Shown here one piece after another: positions 18,383 to 25,768 of a stretch of DNA of 33,712 bases; the stretch's first letter is position 1; every line of letters starts with the position of its first letter. Origin of the DNA: Pseudomonadota bacterium (GTDB lineage: Bacteria; Pseudomonadota; Alphaproteobacteria; Rhizobiales; Beijerinckiaceae). The translations under genes were made by a program, and so were the position numbers. The notes under the pieces were generated by a model. The model searched no databases, had not been told where the DNA came from, and saw only the letters and a program-made list of their open reading frames with translations. Location of the stretch: assembly GCA_023423995.1 (NCBI GenBank), contig JAFAEL010000277.1:1-33712 (forward strand), read 5' to 3'.

Positions 18383-18646
18383 ATGAGCGCCGCGCTCTCC
18401 TTCGAGATCACGGGTCCGCTGGCAGAGAAGCTGCGCTCTAGGGCACAGCATGCCGGCGTGAGCGAGGTTGAGCTGGTGATCTCCGTCCTCGACGCAGTTA
18501 TCCCGAGCACGGACACTCCCGAGCCCATCATCGCCTTCGATTGCTCGGAGGAGCAGGGAGCGATCGTTCTCGACCGCGACCCGGACGAGAGCGAGCAGGA
18601 GCACTTGGCGCGAACGGAGCTGTACTCGGCCATCTTCGGCAGATGA
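18383..18646 (+). CDS. putative antitoxin-like protein, partner lost
   Basis: Acidic protein of 87 residues. Its N-terminal half has a strand-helix-helix pattern: SAALSFEIT, a helix PLAEKLRSRAQHAG, then VSEVELVISVLDAVI. This is like ribbon-helix-helix or related antitoxin DNA-binding domains. The C-terminal half is acidic (DRDPDESEQEH), as in toxin-binding tails. Its TGA stop overlaps an ATG as ATGA (18643-18646). That downstream frame reads like the first residues of a MazF/PemK toxin and then stops. The start at 18383 is backed by AGAGG and the promoter at 18335-18364. The antitoxin role is inferred; no family was firmly recognised. Confidence 0.55.
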   Translation: MSAALSFEITGPLAEKLRSRAQHAGVSEVELVISVLDAVIPSTDTPEPIIAFDCSEEQGAIVLDRDPDESEQEHLARTELYSAIFGR

Positions 18647-18690
18647 TGCAGAAGGGCGATTACGTCCTCTGCAACCGGCTGCCGACTTGA
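18643..18690 (+). pseudogene. possible MazF/PemK-type toxin remnant
   Basis: The frame starting at the ATG that overlaps the upstream stop reads MMQKGDYVLCNRLPT and then TGA. The pattern M-x-K/R-GD-x-V-L-x-x-x-x-PT is how MazF/PemK toxins begin. No continuation of such a toxin is found in any frame before the next gene at 18752, so the body appears deleted. The segment is very short and could be chance. Confidence 0.35.
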
Positions 18691-18712
18691 AGTCCGCTCC
18701 GCCCCTCGTCGT

Positions 18713-18741
18713 TTGACGGGCGCCGCCATGCCGCCTTAGAC
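18713..18741 (+). promoter_or_regulatory. candidate promoter of copper-handling operon
   Basis: TTGACG (18713-18718), a 17-bp spacer and TTAGAC (18736-18741). The predicted start at about 18748 lies only a few bases before the ATG at 18752, which has no Shine-Dalgarno, so the mRNA may be nearly leaderless. Confidence 0.45.
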
Positions 18742-18751
18742 CCGTCCCGCA

Positions 18752-19120
18752 ATGCGCGCGTGGCTCAAGATCGCCCGCCTCAGCCGCCCGGCCCTCGCCG
18801 TGGCGGCCCTGTACGCGCTCGTCCTCGGGACCTATCTCGGCGCCCTCGCGCCGCTTCCGGGCGCGCTTCCTCCGACGCATATCCTGTGCTCGTCGCAGGA
18901 GGCCACGGACCCGTCCGGTCCGGCCGTCCCGGCGCCCGAGCATCGCGATTGCTGCACGGCGGCGTGCCTTAACGGAGCCTCGCTGGTGCCGCCCGGCGGC
19001 GCGTTCGAGACGGTGTCTCCGCCCGCGCATTCGCCCGTAGGCTGGGTCCCGAGAGACCCTGCCGGATCGTCGCTGGCGATCCCCCGCGACACCCGCGTGC
19101 GAGGTCCGCCTCTCGCCTGA
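18752..19120 (+). CDS. small Cys-containing exported/membrane protein upstream of YcnI-PCuAC
   Basis: Protein of 122 residues. A hydrophobic segment at about residues 11-37 is a signal peptide or membrane anchor. The exported part contains ILCSSQE and then HRDCCTAACLNGA, a His/Cys cluster that could bind copper. The C-terminal third is Pro/Gly-rich and low in complexity. It resembles small DUF2946-like proteins often found beside copper-chaperone genes, but the match is loose. It is 37 bp upstream of the YcnI-PCuAC fusion on the same strand and probably co-transcribed, which supports a role in copper handling. Confidence 0.6.
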   Translation: MRAWLKIARLSRPALAVAALYALVLGTYLGALAPLPGALPPTHILCSSQEATDPSGPAVPAPEHRDCCTAACLNGASLVPPGGAFETVSPPAHSPVGWVPRDPAGSSLAIPRDTRVRGPPLA

Positions 19121-19157
19121 CTGCCGCTTCCGCACTCCAGTCAGACACGAGGACAAG

Positions 19158-20135
19158 ATGAATTCGCCTTTCTCCAGCGCGGCCGTGGGCGCCGTCGCAT
19201 TCCTGAGCCTGTCCGCACCCGCCTTCGCGCATGCCACCCTGGCGGTGCGCGAGGCCGCGCCGGACGCAACCTACCGGGCCGTCGTGCAGATCAACCACGG
19301 CTGCGAGGGCTCGCCCACGAGGGTCGTCCGGGTGACGGTTCCGGAGGGCGTGATCGCCGCGCGGCCGATGCCGAAGCCCGGCTGGACCCTCGCCACCACG
19401 AAGGGCCCCTACGCCAAGGCCTACCCGTTCTACCACGGCAAGACCCTGACGGAGGGCGTGCGCGAGATCGCCTGGTCGGGCGGGTCGCTCCCCGACGACC
19501 AGTTCGACGAGTTCGTCTTCTCCGCCCGGATCACGGAAGATTTCGAGCCCGGCTCGACCCTTCGCTTCCCGGTGGTGCAGGAATGCGAGCAGGGCGAGCA
19601 TCGCTGGGTCGAGATCCCGGCCGACGGCCAGGACGCGCATGCGCTGAAGAGCCCGGCGCCCGGCGTGCGGATCATTGCCGCGGCCGCCAAGAAGGCGCAG
19701 GCGCAGCCCGCCGGCCAGGGCCCCATCCAGGCTGGCGCCCTCAGGATCGAGGCACCCTGGGCGCGCGCGACGCCCTCGGGCGCAAAGGTCGCGGGCGGCT
19801 ATGTCAGGATCACCAACACGGGCACGGAGCCCGACCGGCTCGTCAGCGCATCGGCGGAGGTCGCCGGCCGCGGCGAGGTGCACGAGATGTCCGTCGAGAA
19901 CGGCGTCATGAAGATGCGCGAGCTCGCGAGCGGGATCGAGATCCGGCCCGGGCAGACGGTCGAGCTGAAGCCCGGCGGCCTGCACCTGATGTTCATGGAC
20001 CTGAAGAGCGGCCTCAAGGAGGGCGACACGGTCCGCGGCACGCTCGTCTTCGAGAAGGCCGGCACGGTGCCCGTGACCTTCCGGGTCGGCGGCCTCGGCT
20101 CGCGCGGCGCGCCTGCGGGCCATCAGCACCACTGA
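19158..20135 (+). CDS. YcnI (DUF1775)-PCuAC (DUF461) fusion copper protein
   Basis: Periplasmic protein of 325 residues joining two copper modules. The signal peptide (1-24) ends AFA, exposing His25 as the mature N-terminus, the copper ligand used in YcnI-type domains. The DUF1775 domain covers 25-155, including Trp106 in AWSGGSLPDDQFDEF. After an Ala/Gln linker, the PCuAC domain (190-312) has the H-X10-M...H-X-M copper motif: His242, Met253, His276 and Met278. A His-rich tail (HQHH) ends the protein. PCuAC chaperones deliver Cu(I) to cytochrome oxidase CuA sites. GAGGA precedes the ATG, and a strong terminator follows. Confidence 0.92.
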   Translation: MNSPFSSAAVGAVAFLSLSAPAFAHATLAVREAAPDATYRAVVQINHGCEGSPTRVVRVTVPEGVIAARPMPKPGWTLATTKGPYAKAYPFYHGKTLTEGVREIAWSGGSLPDDQFDEFVFSARITEDFEPGSTLRFPVVQECEQGEHRWVEIPADGQDAHALKSPAPGVRIIAAAAKKAQAQPAGQGPIQAGALRIEAPWARATPSGAKVAGGYVRITNTGTEPDRLVSASAEVAGRGEVHEMSVENGVMKMRELASGIEIRPGQTVELKPGGLHLMFMDLKSGLKEGDTVRGTLVFEKAGTVPVTFRVGGLGSRGAPAGHQHH

Positions 20136-20138
20136 CGC

Positions 20139-20174
20139 AAAAAGGGCGCAGACCTTCCGGCCTGCGCCCTTTTG
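20139..20174. terminator. bidirectional terminator between YcnI-PCuAC gene and rpmE
   Basis: AAAAGGGCGCAG (20140-20151) pairs with CTGCGCCCTTTT (20162-20173), with inner CC/GG pairing around TTCC. A and T tracts on both sides allow function in both directions. A second perfect hairpin, CGGCCGCG (20183-20190) with 20194-20201, lies between it and the rpmE stop. Confidence 0.9.
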
Positions 20175-20205
20175 AAACCCTGCGGCCGCGCGACGCGGCC
20201 GGGAC

Positions 20206-20490
20206 TTAATTCTTCAGGCCGAGATTGCCGAAGCGCGAGTTGAAGCGCGACAGGCGACCGCCGCGGTCCATGAGCTGCTGCGTGCCGCCCGTCCAGGCCG
20301 GGTGCGTGTTCGGGTCGATGTCGAGGTTCAGCGTGTCGCCGGCCTTGCCCATCGTCGAGCGGGTCTGGAACTCGGTCCCGTTCGTCATCACGACGCGGAT
20401 GAAGTGATAGTCGGGATGAACGGTCGGGCCCTTGTCGCGCTTCTCGACCTTGACGGACTTCGAATTGTTCTGGGCGGCGTTCTCGGCCAT
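20206..20490 (-). CDS. rpmE: 50S ribosomal protein bL31, N-terminally extended
   Basis: Ribosomal protein L31 with the conserved core [17 protein letters not shown], then [17 protein letters not shown] and [13 protein letters not shown]. The core has no zinc-binding CxxC. The product is 94 residues, with about 20 extra polar residues before the HPDYH block that normally begins near residue 6. No ATG, GTG or TTG is available closer to the core, so the extension appears genuine. GAGGAG precedes ATG 20490. A promoter is visible upstream, and the gene is divergent from the ABC exporter. Confidence 0.95.
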   Translation of the reverse strand: MAENAAQNNSKSVKVEKRDKGPTVHPDYHFIRVVMTNGTEFQTRSTMGKAGDTLNLDIDPNTHPAWTGGTQQLMDRGGRLSRFNSRFGNLGLKN

Positions 20491-20576
20491 CTCAAAGGCT
20501 CCTCGGTGCAGCGCCGGAGCGCCCGCGTGACCAGCCCGCGGCGACAACCGACCATATTCATGTCTCGGATCGGCGC

Positions 20577-20605
20577 GCTATAACCCAGAGAGGCATTCTA
20601 AACAA
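20577..20605 (-). promoter_or_regulatory. candidate rpmE promoter
   Basis: On the minus strand TTGTTT (20605-20600), a 17-bp spacer and TATAGC (20582-20577). The predicted start near 20570 gives an rpmE leader of about 80 nt, long enough for regulatory structure. Confidence 0.5.
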
Positions 20606-20656
20606 GCGACGCCGCATCGCGGCGGCGGCGGGTTTTTGCATTGTGATCGGGTCGGC

Positions 20657-22480
20657 ATGGCGGGGATGAGGAGATCGAGGCGGGGCAGGCCGACCTCGGA
20701 GGAGAGCGCGGGTCCGCGCCCGTCCCTGCGATCGCTGAAGCCGCTGATCCCGTTCGCGCTGCGCTACAAGGGCCGGATCGCGGCCGCGCTGATCGCCCTG
20801 ACGGTCGCCTCGGCCGCGACGCTGGCGCTGCCCGTCGCGGCGCGCCGCGTGATCGACAACGGCTTCTCCGACCAGAATGGCGGCCTGATCGACGCCTATT
20901 TCGGCGTCATGATCGCCGTGGTGGCCACCATCGCGCTGGCGAGTGCGGCCCGGTTCTACACGGTGGTGACGCTCGGCGAGCGCATCGTGGCCGATCTCCG
21001 GGCCGCCGTGTTCCGACACCTGACGGAGCTCGACCCCGCCTTCTTCGACCGGTCGAAATCCGGCGAGATCGTCTCCCGGCTGACGGCCGACGCCACGCAG
21101 GTGAAATCGGCCTTCGGCGTCTCCGTCTCGATGGCGCTGCGCAACAGCCTGCTCTTCGTCGGCGCGCTCGGCATGATGGTGATCACGAGCCCGAAGCTCT
21201 CGGGCCTCGTCATCGCGGCCATTCCCCTGGTGGTCCTGCCCCTCGTCTTCTCCGGCCGGGCGGTGCAGCGCCGCTCGCGGGCCGCCCAGGACCGCCTGGC
21301 GGATGCCTCCGCCTATGCGGCCGAGGCCGTCGGAGCGGTCAGGACCATGCAGGCCTTCGGCATGGAGCGCGCCACGGCGCAGCGCTTCGCGAACGCGGCC
21401 GAAGAAGCCTATGACGCCGCCCGGGCCTCGAGCGCCGCCCGGGCCTGGCTCACGGGCGCGGTCATCTTCCTGATCTCGGCCTCGATTGTGGGCATCCTCT
21501 GGTGGGGCGCGCAGGACGTGCTGGCCGGCCGCATGACGTCGGGCCGGTTGTCGCAATTCGTGCTCTACGCGGTCTTCGCGGCGAGCGCCCTCGGTCAGCT
21601 CTCGGAGGTCTATGGCGAGCTCTCGGCCGCGGCCGGAGCGGCGGAGCGCCTCGGCGAGATCCTGGCTTCCAAGCCCGCCATCGCGGCGCCCGCCTCGCCC
21701 GTTCCGATGTCGGACCGCGATGCCGGCACGATCGCCCTCGAAGACGTGCATTTCTCCTATCCGACGCGCGACACGCAGTCGCTCCAGGGCGTGACGCTGC
21801 GGGTCGGGGCGGGCGAGCGCGTGGCGCTGGTCGGCCCCTCCGGCGGCGGCAAGTCGACGGTGTTCCAGCTGCTGCTGCGCTTCTACGACCCGCAGGCCGG
21901 GCGCGTGCTCATCGACGGGCACGACCTGCGCGAGATCGATCCCGCGGAGCTCAGGCGCCGCATCGCGCTCGTGCCGCAGGACCCGGTGATCTTCATGGGC
22001 ACCGTTGCCGAGAACATCCGCTATGGCCGCCCCGAGGCGAGCGAGGCTGAGGTGCGGCGGGCCGCGGGCCTCGCCTCCGCGGCGAGCTTCATCGAGGCGA
22101 TGCCGCAGGGCTACGAGACGCAGATCGGCGAGCGCGGGGTGACGCTGTCGGGTGGCCAGCGCCAGCGCATCGCGATCGCGCGCGCCATCCTGAAGGATGC
22201 GCCGATCCTGCTGCTGGACGAGGCGACGTCGGCGCTGGACGCGGAGAGCGAGCGCGCCGTTCAGGAGGCGCTGGACAGACTGATGCGCGACCGCACGACG
22301 CTGGTCATCGCGCACCGGCTCGCGACCGTGCGCAGCGCGGACCGCATCCTGGTGATGGAGGCGGGGCGGATCGTCGAGCAGGGCTCGCACGAGCAACTCG
22401 TGCGACAGGGCGGCCTCTATGCGAGGCTGGCCGCCCTGCAATTCGACGCGGAGCCGCTCCGCAGCGAAGCGGCCGAGTAG
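20657..22480 (+). CDS. MsbA-like ABC exporter (TMD-NBD fusion)
   Basis: Type IV ABC half-transporter of 607 residues that would act as a homodimer in the inner membrane. Six transmembrane helices lie in about residues 30-330. The nucleotide-binding domain follows with Walker A GPSGGGKST (Lys399), Q-loop VPQDPVIF, signature LSGGQRQRIAIARA (from Leu497), Walker B ILLLDEATSALD and H-loop VIAHR. The family exports lipids, lipid-linked sugars or drugs; the substrate is unknown. Its position divergent from rpmE is a familiar Hyphomicrobiales arrangement. The start is uncertain: ATGs at 20636, 20657 and 20666 are all in frame with poor ribosome sites. Confidence 0.92.
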   Translation: MAGMRRSRRGRPTSEESAGPRPSLRSLKPLIPFALRYKGRIAAALIALTVASAATLALPVAARRVIDNGFSDQNGGLIDAYFGVMIAVVATIALASAARFYTVVTLGERIVADLRAAVFRHLTELDPAFFDRSKSGEIVSRLTADATQVKSAFGVSVSMALRNSLLFVGALGMMVITSPKLSGLVIAAIPLVVLPLVFSGRAVQRRSRAAQDRLADASAYAAEAVGAVRTMQAFGMERATAQRFANAAEEAYDAARASSAARAWLTGAVIFLISASIVGILWWGAQDVLAGRMTSGRLSQFVLYAVFAASALGQLSEVYGELSAAAGAAERLGEILASKPAIAAPASPVPMSDRDAGTIALEDVHFSYPTRDTQSLQGVTLRVGAGERVALVGPSGGGKSTVFQLLLRFYDPQAGRVLIDGHDLREIDPAELRRRIALVPQDPVIFMGTVAENIRYGRPEASEAEVRRAAGLASAASFIEAMPQGYETQIGERGVTLSGGQRQRIAIARAILKDAPILLLDEATSALDAESERAVQEALDRLMRDRTTLVIAHRLATVRSADRILVMEAGRIVEQGSHEQLVRQGGLYARLAALQFDAEPLRSEAAE

Positions 22481-22489
22481 GGAGAGTGC

Positions 22490-22825
22490 TTACGCGGCGC
22501 TCTTCGCCGCGATGCCCTTCTCGGTGAACAGCTGCTGCAGCTCGCCGGCCTGGAACATCTCGCGCGTGATGTCGCAGCCGCCGACGAACTCGCCCTTCAC
22601 GTAGAGCTGCGGGATGGTCGGCCAGTTCGAATAGGCCTTGATGCCGTCGCGGAGCGCGGGATCCTCGAGCACGTTGACGCCCTTATAGGGGACGCCGAGG
22701 TAGTTCAGGATCTGCACGACCTGGCCCGAGAACCCGCATTGCGGGAATTGCGGCGTGCCCTTCATGAAGAGGACGACGTCGTTCGACTTCACCTCGGTGT
22801 CGATCTGGCTGTGTGCGTCGGTCAT
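22490..22825 (-). CDS. grxD: monothiol glutaredoxin, CGFS type
   Basis: Grx4/GrxD-type monothiol glutaredoxin of 111 residues, carrying the CGFS active site at residues 30-33 in [33 protein letters not shown] supplies the cis-Pro loop and glutathione-binding residues. These proteins bind a [2Fe-2S] cluster with glutathione and pair with BolA for iron-sulfur trafficking and iron sensing. The ATG overlaps the TGA of the upstream DUF29 gene (ATGA, 22822-22825), implying translational coupling. Its usual partner bolA is 5.7 kb away here at 28486-28722. It is convergent with the ABC exporter with a 9-bp gap. Confidence 0.95.
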   Translation of the reverse strand: MTDAHSQIDTEVKSNDVVLFMKGTPQFPQCGFSGQVVQILNYLGVPYKGVNVLEDPALRDGIKAYSNWPTIPQLYVKGEFVGGCDITREMFQAGELQQLFTEKGIAAKSAA

Positions 22826-23343
22826 GTCTGTCCGCTCTCGGCTCCAAACTCGAGCTCGTCATATAGCCGCCGGACGGCGGTTTCGTAAGTGAAGTCCTGG
22901 TCGAGGAGATCATCCCAGGTAAACGGGCAGCGGAACGGGAGTCCCGGCGGTACCCCGGCGATCGTATCCGCAGTTGCTTCCGGGCGCGCGGCGTCGAAAG
23001 CCTCTACCCAGAGCTGGTCGAGGTCGAGCCTGGAGCGGATCGACGGGAGGGCATCCTTGCGGATCCTGGAGCCTGCCTCGAGCGTAGCGAGCGTCCACCG
23101 CAGCCGGATCGGTGAATCGGGATCGATATAGCCCTTGATCGCGCTGCCGAGCACCGTGAGGACGGCCTGCCTCACGCGGTCATATTCCTCATCCGCGACG
23201 CGTTGGATGGTCCGGATGACGTTCGGCCAGTCCACCCCGGGGGCGACGCCGCTCTCGCCGAGCCGCGCGAGCGCGCGCGTCTGCTCGGCCGCCCAGCTTG
23301 CGACGTCCGTGTCGTAGAGCGTCCAGTCGGCGGGTCCGGTCAC
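22822..23343 (-). CDS. DUF29 family protein (second of tandem pair)
   Basis: DUF29 protein of 173 residues starting at GTG 23343, whose GTG overlaps the stop of the preceding DUF29 gene (GTGA, 23340-23343). The family N-terminus reads [22 protein letters not shown], and the helical core includes [22 protein letters not shown]. The C-terminal part carries [13 protein letters not shown]. All regions are predominantly helical, without signal or membrane segments. The function of DUF29 is unknown; members occur in many copies in cyanobacteria and some proteobacteria. The stop overlaps the grxD start, so the gene is positioned as a middle gene of a three-gene unit. Confidence 0.85.
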   Translation of the reverse strand: MTGPADWTLYDTDVASWAAEQTRALARLGESGVAPGVDWPNVIRTIQRVADEEYDRVRQAVLTVLGSAIKGYIDPDSPIRLRWTLATLEAGSRIRKDALPSIRSRLDLDQLWVEAFDAARPEATADTIAGVPPGLPFRCPFTWDDLLDQDFTYETAVRRLYDELEFGAESGQT

Positions 23344-23834
23344 CCGGGTCCCCTCCGGTCGGCCTGCAATTTCGCGATCAGCGCCTCGACGTCGATATCC
23401 TTGCCGAGCAGATCTCCAATCCCGAAGGGACACGTCTCCGGGACGTCCGCCGGGAAGGGCCGGCTGTAGATCTTGAGGCTGGATCGCGCACGCTTGAGGG
23501 CGTCTTGCCAGAGCTCGTCGAGGTCGAGCCCGGCACGCATGGCAGGCGTGACGCGTCCGGAGGCCTGATCGAGAAAGCTCGCGATCTCCTGCCGCCAGGC
23601 CCGGGCGGACAGCGAGTCCGGGTCCGCCACGACCTTGATGAGGTGCGACAGGGCGTTGGTGAGAAGGCTCTCGACCGCGTGTCGTTCGCTCCGCCCCACG
23701 CTTTCGATCTCCTCGATCACGTTGGCCCAGTCGACGCTGTTGGTGATGCCGGCCTCGGCCAGGCGGCGCAGTTCCTCGACCTGGCGGTCGGCCCAGGCGA
23801 CGATGTCGGTCTCGTAGAGCGAGGTATCGGTCAT
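23340..23834 (-). CDS. DUF29 family protein (first of tandem pair)
   Basis: DUF29 protein of 164 residues. It shows the classical features: LYETDIVAWADRQVEELRRL at the N-terminus, VDWANVIEEIESVGRSERHAVESLL in the core, and CPFGIGDLLGKDIDVEALI near the end. It aligns by eye with the downstream DUF29 protein along most of its length, with clear but moderate similarity, pointing to an old tandem duplication. It has no strong ribosome site before ATG 23834. It heads a unit DUF29-DUF29-grxD with 4-nt overlaps at both junctions and is divergent from the carbamoyltransferase (123-bp spacer without a convincing promoter). Confidence 0.87.
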   Translation of the reverse strand: MTDTSLYETDIVAWADRQVEELRRLAEAGITNSVDWANVIEEIESVGRSERHAVESLLTNALSHLIKVVADPDSLSARAWRQEIASFLDQASGRVTPAMRAGLDLDELWQDALKRARSSLKIYSRPFPADVPETCPFGIGDLLGKDIDVEALIAKLQADRRGPG

Positions 23835-23957
23835 GGCGCTACGCCGGTGAATGTCGGGCAGGATCCGGAGCCGCGCAAGGCATCGCCTGACAAAGCCGAC
23901 ATCGGCTGACAGCGGCGGACAGGATTGCTAAGCCGCACCGGCCAACAAGGACCAGTC

Positions 23958-25691
23958 TTGCGCTACTATATCGGGCTCGCCACCACCTTCCATGACCCGG
24001 CCATCGCCATTGTGGCCCCGGACGGCGAGGTCCTGTTCGCGGAAGCGGCCGAGCGTTTCCTCCAATACAAGCGCGCCCCGAATTGCGAGCCCGACCTCGC
24101 GCCCCGCATGGGTGCCCTGCTCCGGCGCTGGGTGCCCGAAGGAGCGGAGGTCGTTGTCGCAACCTCCTGGGGCGAGGACTTTTCGGGTTTTCTCGACGGA
24201 TCGGCCCGGTCCGGAGCCTTCGACCTCCCATCGCTCGCCGGCCTCTCGCCCGAGCTGAACCGGTCCTTCGTGCCGGAGCGCTCCGAGCGGGCGCTGGTCG
24301 CTTCGCTGCACCTGCAGCAGCGCCGGGCCGGGCTCGGCACGCTGCTCGGCGTCGATCGCGCCGGGGGCGGGCGCCGCTTCGCGGAGCTGCGCCGCTACGG
24401 CCACCATCTCAGCCATGCCGCCTATGCCTGCGGCACGAGCCCGTTCGAGGAGGCGGCCTGCCTCGTCGTGGACGGCATGGGCGAGACGGGAGCGGCGGCG
24501 CTCTTCGCCTGTGAGGGCGGGCGGCTGCGCGAGCTGAAGCGCCATCGCGGCCGCGGCTCTGTCGGCTTCTTCTTCGGCCTCGTGACGGACCTCGCGGGCT
24601 TCGACCAAGCCGCCGGCGAGGAATGGAAGATCATGGGTCTCGCGCCCTATGGCCGGCGCGATCCGGACCTGATGGCGCTCCTGCGGCGGCTGTATCGCGT
24701 CGAGGGCGAGCGGCTGACCTTCGCGGATGCGGAGACGATCCGGGCGGTCGCGGCGGAGATCCTGGCCCGCCGCCCGCCCGGGGCGGAGAAGGAGGGCTGG
24801 GCCGATCTCTCCCGCTGCGGCCAGGATGCGTTCGAGGAGATGATGGCCGCCTATCTGGCCGAGGCGCGGGCGCTGTCCGGCTCGCAGAACCTCGTCCTCG
24901 CCGGCGGCTGCGCACTGAATTCCTCGTTCAACGGCAAGATCGCCGGCCGGCACGGCTTCGGCCACCTGCACGTCCCCTCCGCGCCGGCCGATGACGGCAA
25001 TGCCATCGGGGCCGCCTGGCTCGCGCTGGCGCAGGACGATCCGGCCTGGCGCGCCGCGCCGGGGCCCGCGACGCCCTATCTCGGCTCGGCCGTCTCGACG
25101 GAGCCGCTGGAGCGCATGACGGCCTGGGAGCCGCGCCTGCGCCATCTCGGGCACGAGGGCGTGACGGAGGCGGCCGCCGACATCCTGGCGGACGGCAAGC
25201 TGGTCGGCTGGGTCCAGGGCCGGGCCGAGTTCGGCCCGCGCGCGCTCGGCAACCGTTCCATCCTGGCCGATCCCCGCCCGGCCGACGCCAAGGAGCTCCT
25301 GAACGCCAAGGTGAAGTACCGCGAGGCTTTCCGGCCCTTCGCGCCCTCCATCCTGGCCGAGCATGGACCCGCCTGGTTCGAGGATTACCAGGACAGCCCA
25401 TACATGGAGCGGACGCTCGTGTGGCGCGAGGAGGTCCGCCCCCGGGTGCCGGCCGTCGTGCACGAGGACGGGACGGGCCGGCTGCAATCGGTCACGGCCG
25501 AGCGCAACCCGCGCTACGCGGCGCTGATCCGCGCCTTCGCGGAGCGCAGCGGCGTCCCCATCCTGCTGAACACGAGCTTCAACGTGATGGGGAAGCCGAT
25601 CCTGCACACGGCCGAGGACGCCATCCTGATGTTCTACACGACCGGCCTCGACGCCATCGTCGTCGAAGACTGGCTGCTGACAAAGACCTAA
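23958..25691 (+). CDS. carbamoyltransferase, NodU/CmcH/TobZ family
   Basis: O-carbamoyltransferase of 577 residues. Such enzymes make carbamoyl-adenylate from carbamoyl phosphate and ATP in a Kae1-like domain and pass the carbamoyl to a hydroxyl group of a sugar or secondary metabolite. Visible are the N-terminal FHDPAIAIV with His12, His149 and His153 in HHLSHAAYA, VVDGMGE, AGGCALNSSFNGKI (from Ala315), GRAEFGPRALGNRSILADPR, FRPFAPSI and LLNTSFNVMGKPI (Asn538). The start is TTG 23958, supported by AAGGA at 23947-23951 and the expected RYYIGLATTFHD opening. An EmrAB-type exporter follows on the same strand after 77 bp. The acceptor is unknown. Confidence 0.9.
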   Translation: MRYYIGLATTFHDPAIAIVAPDGEVLFAEAAERFLQYKRAPNCEPDLAPRMGALLRRWVPEGAEVVVATSWGEDFSGFLDGSARSGAFDLPSLAGLSPELNRSFVPERSERALVASLHLQQRRAGLGTLLGVDRAGGGRRFAELRRYGHHLSHAAYACGTSPFEEAACLVVDGMGETGAAALFACEGGRLRELKRHRGRGSVGFFFGLVTDLAGFDQAAGEEWKIMGLAPYGRRDPDLMALLRRLYRVEGERLTFADAETIRAVAAEILARRPPGAEKEGWADLSRCGQDAFEEMMAAYLAEARALSGSQNLVLAGGCALNSSFNGKIAGRHGFGHLHVPSAPADDGNAIGAAWLALAQDDPAWRAAPGPATPYLGSAVSTEPLERMTAWEPRLRHLGHEGVTEAAADILADGKLVGWVQGRAEFGPRALGNRSILADPRPADAKELLNAKVKYREAFRPFAPSILAEHGPAWFEDYQDSPYMERTLVWREEVRPRVPAVVHEDGTGRLQSVTAERNPRYAALIRAFAERSGVPILLNTSFNVMGKPILHTAEDAILMFYTTGLDAIVVEDWLLTKT

Positions 25692-25768
25692 AGCGAACCA
25701 AGCCTGGCCCGGCAGGAACAGCACTCCGCAGCGCGCGGTTGCCCGGATGTTCCGCTGCTGGGCCCGCC

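Noticed and set aside
23835..23957. Promoter in the divergent DUF29/carbamoyltransferase spacer
   Set aside because: CTGACA-like -35 candidates have no acceptable -10 at 16-18 bp on either strand.
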